Assembly (NCBI GenBank): GCA_025738555.1
Contig: JAOVFP010000004.1
Span: forward strand, 5,580,001 to 5,644,000
Length of the DNA stretch: 64,000 bases
Origin: Cyathus striatus
Lineage: Eukaryota; Basidiomycota; Agaricomycetes; Agaricales; Nidulariaceae
Direction of reading: 5' to 3'
In this document: positions 12,120-22,639 of the stretch, one piece after another
Numbering within the stretch: position 1 is the stretch's first letter
Layout of the letters: each line of letters starts with the position of its first letter
Notes under the pieces: model-generated
Databases searched by the model: none
What the model was told of the DNA's origin: nothing
What the model saw: the letters and a program-made list of their open reading frames with translations, nothing else
Position numbers and translations under genes: made by a program

Positions 12120-12213
12120 AGTGTGATATATGCGTAGTGTGGGAGAATCGTGACAGACGTGACGCGCGGGAAGAATGTGACAAATGTGATGTGCGGGAAT
12201 ATATGTGACAGAT

Positions 12214-15200
12214 TAGGGACCGACATGGATGGATCCGAGATCCATCCGCGATTCAATCTGTGGATTGCAGCCTAATTCGGATGGATAACGGATGGATGAC
12301 GCGGTTTTCGGATGGAACTGCTCGGGCCCCCACATTCATTATGTAAACAAACCTGTAGTAGATTACCTCTGTATAATTTTAACATAACTTGGTCATTTCT
12401 TCACCGATTTGCATGATTTTTGGGTTGTTGCAATCAGCACGAGTAAAGGAATATATTCATAGCCCATTCATATTCAATTTAAATATACTGTACACATTTA
12501 AAATAGAAATACATTCAAAATGTAGTTACTTCTGCTTGATTCATTTCAAAGCTCATCAGAACTGTCATCTTCAATACCATCAAAATTAAATTCTTCACCA
12601 CCTGAAGAATTTAATGCATCCTTCACAACAGATTTATTGACTGCTTTATCCTTTGCTGAAAGCATTGCTGAAACTGTATGAATACCTGGAAAGAGTGGTC
12701 CTTTTGACCAAGACCCAAGTGCCATCTTTGCTCTGAATGTATTTGAGGTCATATTATGTTGCATAAAATTGATTTGTCTGCGGCCAACTGAAAAAGCACG
12801 CTCTGCATCAACACTTGATGCTATAGGTAGTTCAGATGATATAAGAAGCAAAATAAAATAAAATGACTAGCCTGGGGCACTAATATAATCCAATGCCATC
12901 CGTGAAATGGTAGGTCGTTTTGTTTCAGCTAATGTCCACCATTGCATATGCCCTCCAGAGCATACTACCACCTCTGTACTGACAACTGGTTCACTTAAAT
13001 AATCTTGAATGCTGTCAACATTGTGAATTGTAATGTGTTCAGCTCTGCGAACAAATCAGCCAGATTTTTTCTATAAAACAAATTAGTAACTTGGTAATAA
13101 TATAATTAACTAAAACAAACTTGTGCCACTGGAGGAACAACTATTGCCTCTGAACTCTTATAGGATGTTTCCCACCTCTTTATGACAATATTTGTAATAT
13201 CCTGTACCTGTTGAGTGGTATAACCACGGACTTTGAACCACTCAAGCTTTCTGTCAGGACACATTACTAAATATTATCAATCAATAATAAAAATAAAACT
13301 AATAATAATATATACATACCAATTGCAATGTAATATATTTCTGATTCCCTAGTGAGAGTTATATACTTCTCAAGTACTAGGAGTGATGCATGTGCTGCCA
13401 CTCTCATGACAGCTGGAAGTTTTGGAACTTCATCACTAAGTTCACCTTCATCTTCTTCTGGGCATGAATCTCGAACACATTCAAGTGAAAGTTTTAAATC
13501 ATGAAAAATGGGTAGTGTTTCCATGATTAAGGGAACTTCATCCTGAGAGAATAAGTCTGTTGCCTCCTTAAAAATCTACAACAAATTTAAGTAATAAGTT
13601 TAACTATTAGAAATGCACATACATTGAGCACATCAACCAAATTCTCAACCATGTCCCACTGCCTGTCATTAAGACAATAAGCTTTTAACTTATATTCAGT
13701 TATGGCAGTAATTTGCTGAATCTCCCTCTGAAAAAGTAAATGAGAACTCAGACGGGTGAAGTCTGAATTCCAACGAGTTGCAACATGACGATCAAGTGTA
13801 TGCTTGAAACCTTGAAGAGTGTCGTTTTTCTGAACCATATCATCGAAAGCTCTATGCAGAACATCGGAATCATGAATATGGCATGCAAGTCCAGAGACCT
13901 AATAGAGTATTTAATTTCATAAATTAATGATTAAGTGAAACATACTTACCTTTGGCATAATTTGAGATGCAGCCTTTAGTTCCTCAGCTGGAATTACAAC
14001 TCTTCTATTCTGCTTCATCCATTGAATAGCTTGGTCACGAATAGGACCAATCACTGCACGGTTATAAGTTTCATGACCATCATCATTAGCTAATACCTCA
14101 TCATCAATGTTCATTTCCTCCTGCACTGCTGTATCCTCCTCTTGTTCATTATCTATAACAAGTTCATCGCTCAACACTGCTGCATTCTTTCTTCCAGCTC
14201 TCTTCTTGAAAAAGAATGAAGTGTACATCTGTATAAATTCATGTATTAGATTAAAATAAATATAATGAATTTTTATGCTCACTTTTGCAATGAGATTCAA
14301 GATATGAGCCATACAGCATACTCGGGAACTTGTCCCTCGAAATGTTGGAATATATCTTGGGAGAATCTCAGCAAGTTTACTGCAATTGCTAGCATTATCC
14401 ATCCCAATAGATAAAAGCTTGTGTATATCAGTATGATGCCAGTAATAACAAATAATTTTACTTACAAGGTGAGATATTCCAAATCGCTTTAAGCATTCAG
14501 CAACTGTTTTTGCCAAATAATCAGCTTTATGAGCTTGTTCCAAACTAAATAAATATGTTAATAATGTTAAATTTAAATTTACAATAAACATACTGAATGA
14601 AATCAAGAATAGCTCGGAAAATTTGTCCATCCTCATACCAGATTATCACAAGTCCAAGATACGAGACAGTAATTGGTGCTGTCCAACCATCAAGAACTGC
14701 ATGAAATACTTTATCACGTTTCTAATATTTTATTAGATGTAGAAATAAATAAATTTAATAATAAATGTGCCTACCAAAAAATATTCTTTTACATGAAGTG
14801 AAATTTTCTGAAAAAGCCTGAGTGTGTCTCACTGAACAGTCCTATCTGATGGTAACTTTGTTCCTGGACGCAACATGTTGACTTGCAGCTGGTAATACTT
14901 GTCATTAACAATGTTGAAGGGTCAATTGCTAGCTGCACAGTGCAAGGCAATCAGGGTACAGAGGGCTACCTCAGAGAATGGAATTGCGTCATCATCAATA
15001 TCCTGTGCAAGAGCATGTTTCTGAAGTCGTTCATTACACTGTTTCAACCCAGTAACTAAATTTCCAGTGCCATCACGATTTTTTTGGCAATCTTGGTGAT
15101 GATCTTTATGATTGTCGGGGTCCACTTTGCAAGAAAAAACAAAACGAATCTTCTCTGGAACACTATTGGTGTAAACCCTCTCCATGGAGATGTTATAGTG

Positions 15201-15877
15201 ATTATATGTGTCTGCTGTAAGCCCAGCAAATGTGGCCTCTAATATGCAATTTATTTATTAGTATTTTACAATCAATAAATATTTTTTAGCAAACACACCA
15301 ATTATTTCACTATCCGGTTTCTCCCAAACATCCAAATCCAACATATTCATAACCAGCTTATTGTTCTGGCGCTGATGCTGCTTCACTGGAGACAAAACAA
15401 CTGGATAAGCAAGTGTAGTTGTAGGTGCATCAGGGGTATGAGGGCATGGAAATGGTGCTGGAGACACATCTCAACTATGTGTGGGTGTTTGAGGCTGACT
15501 AGGCAAAGGGGTGCCCTGGTTACTACCCACAAGAGTAGGAGCCTTGGATCCTCTAGCTGAAGTCCTGGTTCAGCTTTGGCCCCTAGGCTTGGGAGGCATT
15601 TAAAATGAATAAAAGCGAAATTTAATGAATTTATTATGCCAGTTACTGGTACAGATCGACAACTGGGGGGCAAGAATTACTCAAATCAATGAATCAAAGC
15701 AGTTATTGAGCAAATCCAGGGTGAAATTAAGTCGGAGTCCGAAATGTTACCAAAAATAGACAGATGCATCCAAAAACTGGGTTCATCCGCGGATTGCCAT
15801 CCGGAACCAATCTGCATCCACTATTTTCCGATAAAAATAGCGGATGGTCGGTTCAGGGTCATCCATGTCAGTCCCTA
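12214..15877 (-). mobile_element. hAT transposon, 3664 bp, with TIRs and 8-bp duplication
   Basis: TIRs TAGGGACCGACATGGATG on the left and, inverted, CATCCATGTCAGTCCCTA on the right. The perfect duplication TGACAGAT lies at 12206-12213 and 15878-15885. Subterminal regions hold several CGGATGGAT/ATCCATCCG motifs. It inserted into the TGTGACA array of the right arm. It carries one decayed transposase gene on the minus strand and nothing else. Confidence 0.95.
12546..15600 (-). pseudogene. hAT transposase (decayed, multi-exon)
   Basis: Start codon at about 15598-15600 (MPPKPRGQS). Exon-like blocks in order: a basic, proline-rich N-terminus (15600-15258); a zinc-finger-like block with FSCKVDPDNHKDHH and DGTGNLV (15185-14922), resembling the BED finger that binds TIRs; the catalytic region with SIGMDNASNCSKL and VCCMAHILNLIAK (14636-13917); HVATRWNSDF (13838-13587); and the C-terminal hATC dimerisation block with SSVDAERAFSVGRRQINF and SNTFRAKMALGSW (12851-12546). 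Gaps between blocks fit short fungal introns. In-frame TGA codons interrupt the N-terminal part at 15570-15572 and 15471-15473 (at least the first apparently replacing Trp), so this copy is probably inactive. Domain assignment is firm; exon borders are approximate. Confidence 0.88.
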
Positions 15878-15885
15878 TGACAGAT

Positions 15886-16060
15886 GTGACATGCTGGAAG
15901 TATGTGAAAAACGCGAAGCGCAGGAATATATGTCATGAACGTGACACGCGGGAAGTATGTGACAAATGCGAAGCGCGGGAATATGTGTGACGAATGTGAC
16001 ACACGTGAAGTACGTGACAAATGCGATGCATGGGAAAAATGTGAAGCGCAGATCAACTAG
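15886..16060. repeat. 27-bp array, right arm
   Basis: Inverted partner of 10040-10832: TGACATGCTGGAAGTATGTG, GACAAATGCGAAGCGCGGGA and similar units, ending at GAAGCGCAGATCAACTAG. It is shorter than the left-arm array. Confidence 0.85.
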
Positions 16061-16069
16061 TAACCAGTA

Positions 16070-16489
16070 ATAGCAATAAATAAATAATAATAGAAAGCAT
16101 AAAGTAATGAGCACTTATGAGTACACATAATATTAATACAATAGCAATAGGAAACATAAATTAATGAGAGCTTATGATTACACATTATACTATTAAATAA
16201 TAATAGGAAGCATTACAGTAATAATAGAGAACATAAAGTAATGAGTACTTATGAGTACACATACTAGTATTACAATAATAATATGAAACATAAAGTAATG
16301 AGTACTTATAAGTATGCATAATACTATTACAATAACAATGGGAAATATAAAGTAATGAGTACTTATGAGTACACATAATAGTATTACAACAACAATAGAA
16401 AACATAATGTAATGAGTACTTATGAGTATGCATTATAGTATTACAATAACAATAAGAAACATAATGTAATGAGTACTTATGAGTACACC
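16070..16489. repeat. 57-bp array, right arm, first part
   Basis: Inverted copies of the 57-bp unit (GTAATGAGTACTTATGAGTA). The array is cut at 16489 by a hAT insertion and continues at 17671-17800. Confidence 0.88.
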
Positions 16490-17662
16490 TAGGGACTAAC
16501 ACGGGTTAGCATATTCCGGGTGCTAACCCGAAATTACGTCACCCGTGCGGGTTAGCATCCACCTGGGTGATGAACGGGTGTCACCCGCGGGTGAAGGGGG
16601 ATACGCGGGTGAAAAATATGAATTTTAAACTCAGCCAACCTGTTCTCCTACTTATGCAAAACTTTCATTTCATGTTGTATCAGTGGACTGATAGTTTCTA
16701 TATATTGCAGTGTATATTAGTGTACTTATACCTATGCAGATGTTTCATTGTATGATGTATTAGAATGAACTTTGGATGGTATTTTGTTATTTAATTAATA
16801 AATTTGATGGGGAATACAATTATTAAGTAATTGACTTCAAATTAATTAGCGAGCACACTACATAATTAGGTACAGTATACAACCGTCATGCGTCACATGT
16901 GACAGAAAACATGATGTCTTCATAACTCTTTTCTCCCTCCTCTAATTTTTACAAAATATGTATGGGGAGATAGCGTAGTACTTTATGAATTTTACTGCAA
17001 AATATTTAATACATTTGATGGAGGGAAGCTGGTCAAATATGCAAAATGGTGGATGGGAATGGATTTTGATCAGCATACATGGCGTGACAGTCAATTATTT
17101 ATTGCGAAGCCATTCAAAATTAGTAGTGCCGAAGTCCTGGATCAGTTTATAAATAAAGTTTTGATGTCATGCAAGATGGTGAATATCACACAATCTGTAA
17201 TTCTATAAAGATATGACACACACAGGTCAATAAAAGTAATAGAAAATATAAATTATTGCTTGTCTTCAACAACTGTATACTTTAAGAGTTATTATTCCTG
17301 ATTTTTTACGGTGATACAAGCCACAGAATTTTTGAAATTCACTAAATTATCCAAACCCCCTATTTTGTTTTGCATATAGTCCATAGGAGTGTGAGTATTT
17401 TGAATAGCTAATTCATGGAACATTTTTACAGCATGCTATTCCTTACTATTCAAAAAGAATTGGTGTAATAGGTGTAGATTTAGGATCAGGAGAAGCAAGA
17501 TGAGAAAGATTGTCACGCGACGCAATGGCTGTAGGGTCTAAACAGGGTTCAAGGAACGGGTGAGTGCAGGTACCCGCAGGTATGCATGCACCCGACCCGA
17601 ATTTGCTAGTCACCCGCGGGTGCCACCCGCGTAAGGCCCGGGTCCACCCGTGTTAGACCCTA
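16490..17662. mobile_element. Non-autonomous hAT element, 1173 bp
   Basis: Perfect 8-bp duplication AGTACACC at 16482-16489 and 17663-17670. Left TIR TAGGGACTAACACGGGT; the right end is the inverse, TAGGGTCTAACACGGGT, with one mismatch. Subterminal parts are rich in CACCCGCGGGTG and GGGTTAGCA motifs; the middle 900 bp is AT-rich and holds no convincing ORF. The TAGGGAC start matches the hAT element at 12214, which may be its source of transposase. Confidence 0.95.
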
Positions 17663-17670
17663 AGTACACC

Positions 17671-17800
17671 TAATAGTATTACAATAACAATAGGGAATGT
17701 GAAGTAATGAGTACTTATGAGTACACACAATACAGTTGTAATAATAGTAAGAAGCATAAAGTAATGAGTTTTTATGAGTAATTTGTATACTATATATAAT
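17671..17800. repeat. 57-bp array, right arm, second part
   Basis: Continues the array broken at 16489 (TAATAGTATTACAATAACAA, GTAATGAGTACTTATGAGTA), ending with TTTTTATGAGTAATTTGTATAC, which mirrors 9262-9290. Confidence 0.88.
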
Positions 17801-17810
17801 ATATGCCTCA

Positions 17811-17869
17811 CTCATTTAAGCTCGATGTTTTATGATATGAAATATCATAAAACGTCGAGCTTAAATGAG
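17811..17869. repeat. 59-bp near-perfect palindrome (empty site of solo LTR A)
   Basis: CTCATTTAAGCTCGATG on one side mirrors CGTCGAGCTTAAATGAG on the other, with TTTTATGATAT and ATATCATAAAA at the centre. The left-arm counterpart (8849-8890 joined to 9228-9245) is split by the LTR at 8891. Confidence 0.9.
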
Positions 17870-17890
17870 AGGTTTGGCTGACACTTATGA

Positions 17891-19830
17891 ATGTGCAACA
17901 CAAATATCCCATGCTTATCACTTCTGTCTGCATATGGAACATCCCATCAATCATAAGATATCCAGTCTACATGCACCACTTCCACCTTATTAATTTACAT
18001 CCTCTACATCGCTATTAGAAATGTAGAACATGCATGATCGGTTCATTTAGATGTAGATCTAACATAGTATAATTATTCCATATTATACATACTCATAATG
18101 CAATAATAAATGCGAAAAATTACAAATTAAGAACTTGTCTCCTTCCACCACATTCACCAAATGACAGTAATCTAGTCTCATCATGCTGCATTCATGTGCT
18201 GACTCATGTGTCATTTTAAGAATGTGGAAAACAAATATCCCACACCTATCACTTCTGTCTGCCTATGGCACATCCCATCATTTAAGGTTAATCCAGTCTA
18301 CATGCACCACTTCTACCTCATTAATTTACATCCTCAACTTCACTATTAAACATGTAGGAGTTGTACGATCCATTCAGATAGATGTAGATATTTCACAAAA
18401 TACCTATTTCATATGATAGATCCCCATAATGCACGAATAAATGCAAAAATTAAAAATGAAACTCTTGCCTCCTTCTGCTATAATCATCATATGACAGGAA
18501 TCCAGTCTCATCATGCTGCGTTCATGTGCTGACTCATGTATCATTTTCAGAATGCAGAAACAAATATCCCATGCCTATCACTTCTGTCCACCTATGGCAC
18601 ATCTCATCAATTAAGGTAAATCCAGTCTACATGCTCCACTTCTATCTCATAAATCTACATCCACTACTTTTCTATTATAAATGTAGGAAATTCACAGTCC
18701 ATACAGATAAATGTAGATATTTCAGAATATACCTATTTCATATGATAGATCCCCATAATGCACAAATAATTTCAACAAATTGAACATGAAGATCTTGCCT
18801 ACTTCTGCCACATTCACCAGATGACAGGAATCTAGTCTCGTCCCACTGCATACATGTGCAAACTCATGTGTCATTTTCAGATTGAGCAAAACAAATTAAC
18901 CACACATCAATTCTGTCCCCATATGGCACATCCCATCAATTAAGGTAAATCCAGTCTACATGCACCAGTTCTTCCTCATTATATTACATCCTCTACTTCA
19001 CTATTAGAAATGTAGGAAACGCACAGTCTATACATATAGATGTAGATATTTCAGAACATACCTATTTCATATGATGGATCCCCATAATGCACAAATGAAT
19101 GCAAGAAATTAAACAAGAAAATCTTGCCTCCTTCTGCTACATTCACCAGATGACAGGAATCTAGTCTTATCACGCTGTGTTTATGTACTGCCTCATGTGT
19201 CATTTTTAGAACTCAAAAAACAAATATCCCATGTATATCTTGATGTATGTGCTGACTCATGTGTTATTTTTGGAATGTGCAACACAAATATCCCATGCTT
19301 ATCGCTTCTGTCCATGTATAGCACATCCCATCAATCATAGGATATCCAGTCTACATGCACCACTTCTTCCTGATTCATTTAGATCATCTACTTCACTATT
19401 AGAAATGTAGGAAACACACAATCTATTCTGTTAGAAGTAGATATTTCACAATATAATTATTCTAAGTTATAGATCCACATAATGCACTAATAAATGCGAA
19501 AAATTACAAATGAAGAACCTGCCTGCTTCCACTACATTCAGCAGATGATGGGAATCTAGTCTCATTGCGCTGCATACATGTGCTGACTCATGTGTCATTT
19601 TCAGATTGAAGAAAATAAATATACCATGCATATCAATTCTGTCCCCATATGGCACATCCCATCAATTAAGGTAAATCCAGTCTACATGCACCACTTCCAC
19701 CTCATTAATTTACATCCTCTACATCACTATTAGAAATGTAGAACACACATGATCTGTTTATTTAGATGTAGATATAACATAGTATAATTATTCCATATTA
19801 TACATCCCCATAATACATGACCACTTTCCT
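17891..19830. repeat. About 330-bp tandem repeat array, right arm (about 6 copies)
   Basis: Inverted copies of the array at 5880-8210. Each unit shows CCATCAATTAAGGTAAATCC or a variant, CAGTCTACATGCACCACTTC, TTCACCAGATGACAGGAATC and TGTGCTGACTCATGTGTCAT. The ORF at 19467-19655 is the same 62-codon frame seen in the left arm. Confidence 0.9.
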
Positions 19831-20019
19831 AATACAGATATAGTCTTATATTGCTACAAGTGTTTTACTATTAAACATCACACTGACTAATATCTAGCTT
19901 ACTGTGTGTGGAGGTACATGGGTATGTACCTTGTTGTTTACAGGTACATACCCATGTACCTGTCATTTGGTATATTTTATGTACCACTCTGGAACTGCAC
20001 ATCACATACTACCTATCTG
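19831..20019. repeat. Right terminal inverted repeat of the giant element
   Basis: Inverse of 4391-4478 plus 5580-5680. It contains an internal short palindrome around GGTACATGGGTATGTACC (19913-19930 and, inverted, 19941-19958). Confidence 0.8.
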
Positions 20020-20027
20020 CAAGCATG

Positions 20028-20388
20028 AGATCATAGGAGATCCCTTAGCTACATTACCAAAATTACCAACTAAGCCACCAGAATATGAGCCAGGCATCAG
20101 ATATACTCAAGAACAAAAAGAATATATCGATAAGGCACATACAGAGGACTTTATGTTACCTGAGGAACGTAAGCTAATGCATTGGATGCTTAAGGAACAC
20201 TAAATGGCTTTCACATGGGAGGAATCAGAAAAGATTGGTATAAGGAGGAGTATTTTCCCCCCATGAAAATACCAACTGTACCTCATGTACCATGGGTAGA
20301 AAGACCAACATCTATTCCACCAGCTATACATGACGAAGTCTGCGCCATCATAAAAGCTAAGCTAGATGGTGGTATATATGAACAATTG
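20028..20388 (+). pseudogene. Gypsy element G1, protease to RT linker (right part)
   Basis: Continues the frame broken at 4382. It reads GDPLATLPKLPTKPPEYEPG, YTQEQKEYIDKAHTEDFMLP and EERKLMHWMLKEH, then a TAA where Gln is expected, AFTWEESEK, a frameshift near 20225, and DWYKEEYFPPMKIPTVPHVP, PWVERPTSIPPAIHDEV and IIKAKLDGGIYEQ. This is the conserved stretch just ahead of the reverse transcriptase fingers in fungal gypsy elements. It is cut at about 20388 by the next insertion, and no continuation on the plus strand is found in the window. Confidence 0.85.
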
Positions 20389-21734
20389 CATAAGTGTCAG
20401 CCAATTTGATCGCAAATTGCTCAGGAAAAATGAGTGCTAGTGATCCTAATTCTCCACCAAAAAAAATGAGTGCCATTTTTATAAGGCATATTCAGTAAAT
20501 GTAATGGAGTGGTGATCATTGGCACTCATCTATGTATTGCTATTGACTACTAGGGAATTATATTAGTATAGTATGGGGGCACTCAAAAGTGATCATTTTA
20601 AGAATATTAGATGGTGATCATTGGCACTCATTTATGTATTGCTATTAACTACTAGGGGATTATATTGGTATAGTATGAGGACACTCAAAAGTGATCATTT
20701 TAAGAATATTAGATGGTGATTATTGGCACTCACTTATGTATTGTTGTTGATTACTAGGGAATTATATTAGTATAGTATGGAGGCACTCAAAAGTGATCAT
20801 TTTGAGAGCATTAGGAGGTGATCATTGGCACTCATTTATGTATTATTGTTGATTACTAGGGGATAGTATTAGTATAGAATGAGAGCACTCAAAAGTGATC
20901 ATTTAATGAATATTAGGAGGTGATCATTGGCACTCATTTATGTATTGTTATTACTGATTACTAGTTGATCTGTGCTTCACATATTTCCCATGCATCGCAT
21001 TTGTCACATACTTCCGGCATGTCACATTGATCACACATATTCCCGCACCTCATGTTTTTCCCATGCATCGCATTTGTCATGTACTTCACATGTGTTATGT
21101 CCGTCACACATATTCCTGTGCTTCGCATTTGTCACATACTTCTGGCATGTCATGTTTGTCACACATATTCTCGCACTTCGCATTTGTCACATACTTCCGG
21201 CGTGTCACATATGTCACATATATTCCCGCGCTTCACATCTGTCACATATTTCCTGCACATCATGTTCATCACATATATTCCCATGCATTGTATTTGTCAC
21301 ATATTTCCTGCATGTCATGTTCGTCACATATATTCCTGTGCATCATATTTGTCACAATTTTCACGCGTGTCACGTCTGTCACACTTCTCCCACACTTGTC
21401 ACACTTTAGTCCTAATATTCATTAAATGATCACTTTTGAGTGCTCTTATTCTATACTAATACATCCCCTAGTAATCAACAATAATACATAAATGAGTGCC
21501 AATGATCACCTCCTAATGCTCTCAAAATAATCACTTTTGAGTGCCTCCATACTATACTAATATAATTCCCTAGTAATCAACAACAATACATAAGTGAGTG
21601 CCAATGATTACCATCTAATATTCTTAAAATGATCACTTTTGAGTGTCCTCATACTATACCAATATAATCCCCTAGTAGTCAATAGCAATACATAAATGAG
21701 TGCCAATAATCACCTTCTAATATTCTTAAAATGA
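20389..21734. mobile_element. Palindromic array element inserted in G1 (right end lost)
   Basis: Begins CATAAGTGTCAGCCAATTTG, like the inner element at 8828. Bases 20500-20950 carry an approximately 112-bp tandem unit (GTGATCATTGGCACTCA, TGTATTGCTATTGACTACTA, CACTCAAAAGTGATCATTTT). A 27-bp TGTCACA array fills 20960-21415. The 112-bp unit then returns inverted at 21420-21734. The expected terminal GGCTGACACTTATG is missing because SatA copy 1 starts at 21735. Confidence 0.75.
20960..21415. repeat. 27-bp TGTCACA array, third location
   Basis: Same family as 10040-10832 (TTTGTCACATACTTCCGGCA, TGTCACACATATTCCCGCAC), entered through the same junction TTACTAGTTGATCTGTGCTTC. Not coding despite three overlapping open frames. 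Confidence 0.88.
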
Positions 21735-22638
21735 GAGCTCTTTACACTTAGCCAGGTGTTCTGTACGGATCTGTGCAGAATCTGTATGGAATTTTTGGAG
21801 TCTGTGCAGAATCTGCACAGATTTGGCAGAGGTTTTTTTGGATCTGTGTGGATTACACAGAATTCTGCATTACAGACCTGAAAAATTCTGTACAGATTCT
21901 GTACAGAATCCATACAGAATGTTATTATACTTATTTTCTTTTGGAAAATTAGAATAGAAAATTGTGTGACACTAAGCATTAAGTGTGACACTGTGCATGA
22001 AGCGTGACACTATGCATTGAGTGTGATGCTATCCATTAAGTGTGACACTAAGCATTAAGTAGTAACTTTTTTGAGTAATATTGCATTATACTGTTTGTAC
22101 CTACAGTTTTACAATGCCATGAAGTCCTGTGAGTGGTTGTGCATGCACACTGCACAAAGCCACCTGGAAGTTGGGACCAACTACTTGATATTGCTGCTCT
22201 TTTATTAATTGAAAATCTAGTCACAATGCTGTCTTGTAAAAGAATTTAAGTACATTCAGTGAGTGGGATTAGCTTGACTACAATATCTACTGGACGTCTA
22301 TATAGCCCATATGAAAGTTTGGGCAGGATTGCTGAGCTGCCGATTACTGATTTTATTTGATCTCAAGGTATTGCCATTGAAGTGCTGGTGGTCAGAGACA
22401 CCTGAAATCAGGGTTGCTGAAAAATCCCTATGTTCCAAGATCGAAGGATCTGCCACCCCTTGATTAAGCATGACACTAAGCATTGAGTGTTACACTAAGT
22501 ATTGAGTGTGACACTATACATTAACTGTGACACTATGCATTAAGTATAACACTAAGTGTTGAGTGTGATACTATACATTCCCATTCCATTGTTATATTAA
22601 TCCACACAGAATTATCACCTCAAACAATAAAAATTACT
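21735..22638. mobile_element. SatA hAT-like element, copy 1 (truncated)
   Basis: Starts GAGCTCTTTACACTTAGCCA, identical to one end of the copies at 34130 and 44619. It carries repeats of CTGTACAGA/GGATCTGTGCAGA and the GTGACACTAAGCATTAAGT satellite, and ends abruptly in TAAAAATTACTA where the full copy continues to its second TIR. It is interrupted by 22060-22462. Confidence 0.8.
22060..22462. mobile_element. 403-bp insert within SatA copy 1
   Basis: Breaks the GTGACACTAAG satellite. A direct repeat ATTAAG flanks it (22054-22059 and 22463-22468), but ATTAAG is also a satellite word. Ends: TAGTAACTTTTTTGAG and CCACCCCTTG, without clear TIRs. The minus-strand frame at 22298-22483 (LISGVSDHQHFNGNTL) is unrecognised. 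Confidence 0.5.
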
Positions 22639-22639
22639 A

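Larger units (their letters stand above)
8828..17890. mobile_element. Inner inverted-arm element (TGTCAGCC family)
   Basis: The left end reads CATAAGTGTCAGCCAAA and the right end is its inverse (TTTGGCTGACACTTATG at 17874-17890). Inside each end is a palindrome that includes CTCATTTAAGCTC and GAGCTTAAATGAG, then a 57-bp array, then a 27-bp TGTCACA array, in mirrored order. Its right flank is a broken 330-bp unit, which suggests it is nested in the outer array. No direct target duplication was found, so the left boundary is less certain. Related starts occur at 20389 and about 3119. Confidence 0.6.
4391..20019. mobile_element. Giant 15.6-kb TIR element nested in G1 (hAT-like ends)
   Basis: Flanked by 8-bp direct repeats CAAGTATG (4383-4390) and CAAGCATG (20020-20027). 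The ends are inverted repeats: both share GTTCCA, TGGTACATA and GGTACATGGGTATGTAC in the same order within about 75 bp, and the homology continues further in (GTATTAGGAAAGTGGTCAT at 5656-5674 and, inverted, near 19818-19836). The right end reads CAG inward, as in hAT elements. Joining the flanks restores the gypsy frame. After subtracting later insertions (4479-5574, 8891-9222, 10833-11606, 12214-15877, 16490-17662) the core is about 8.6 kb of mirrored satellite arrays. I see no transposase belonging to the core, so it was presumably mobilised in trans. Confidence 0.8.
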
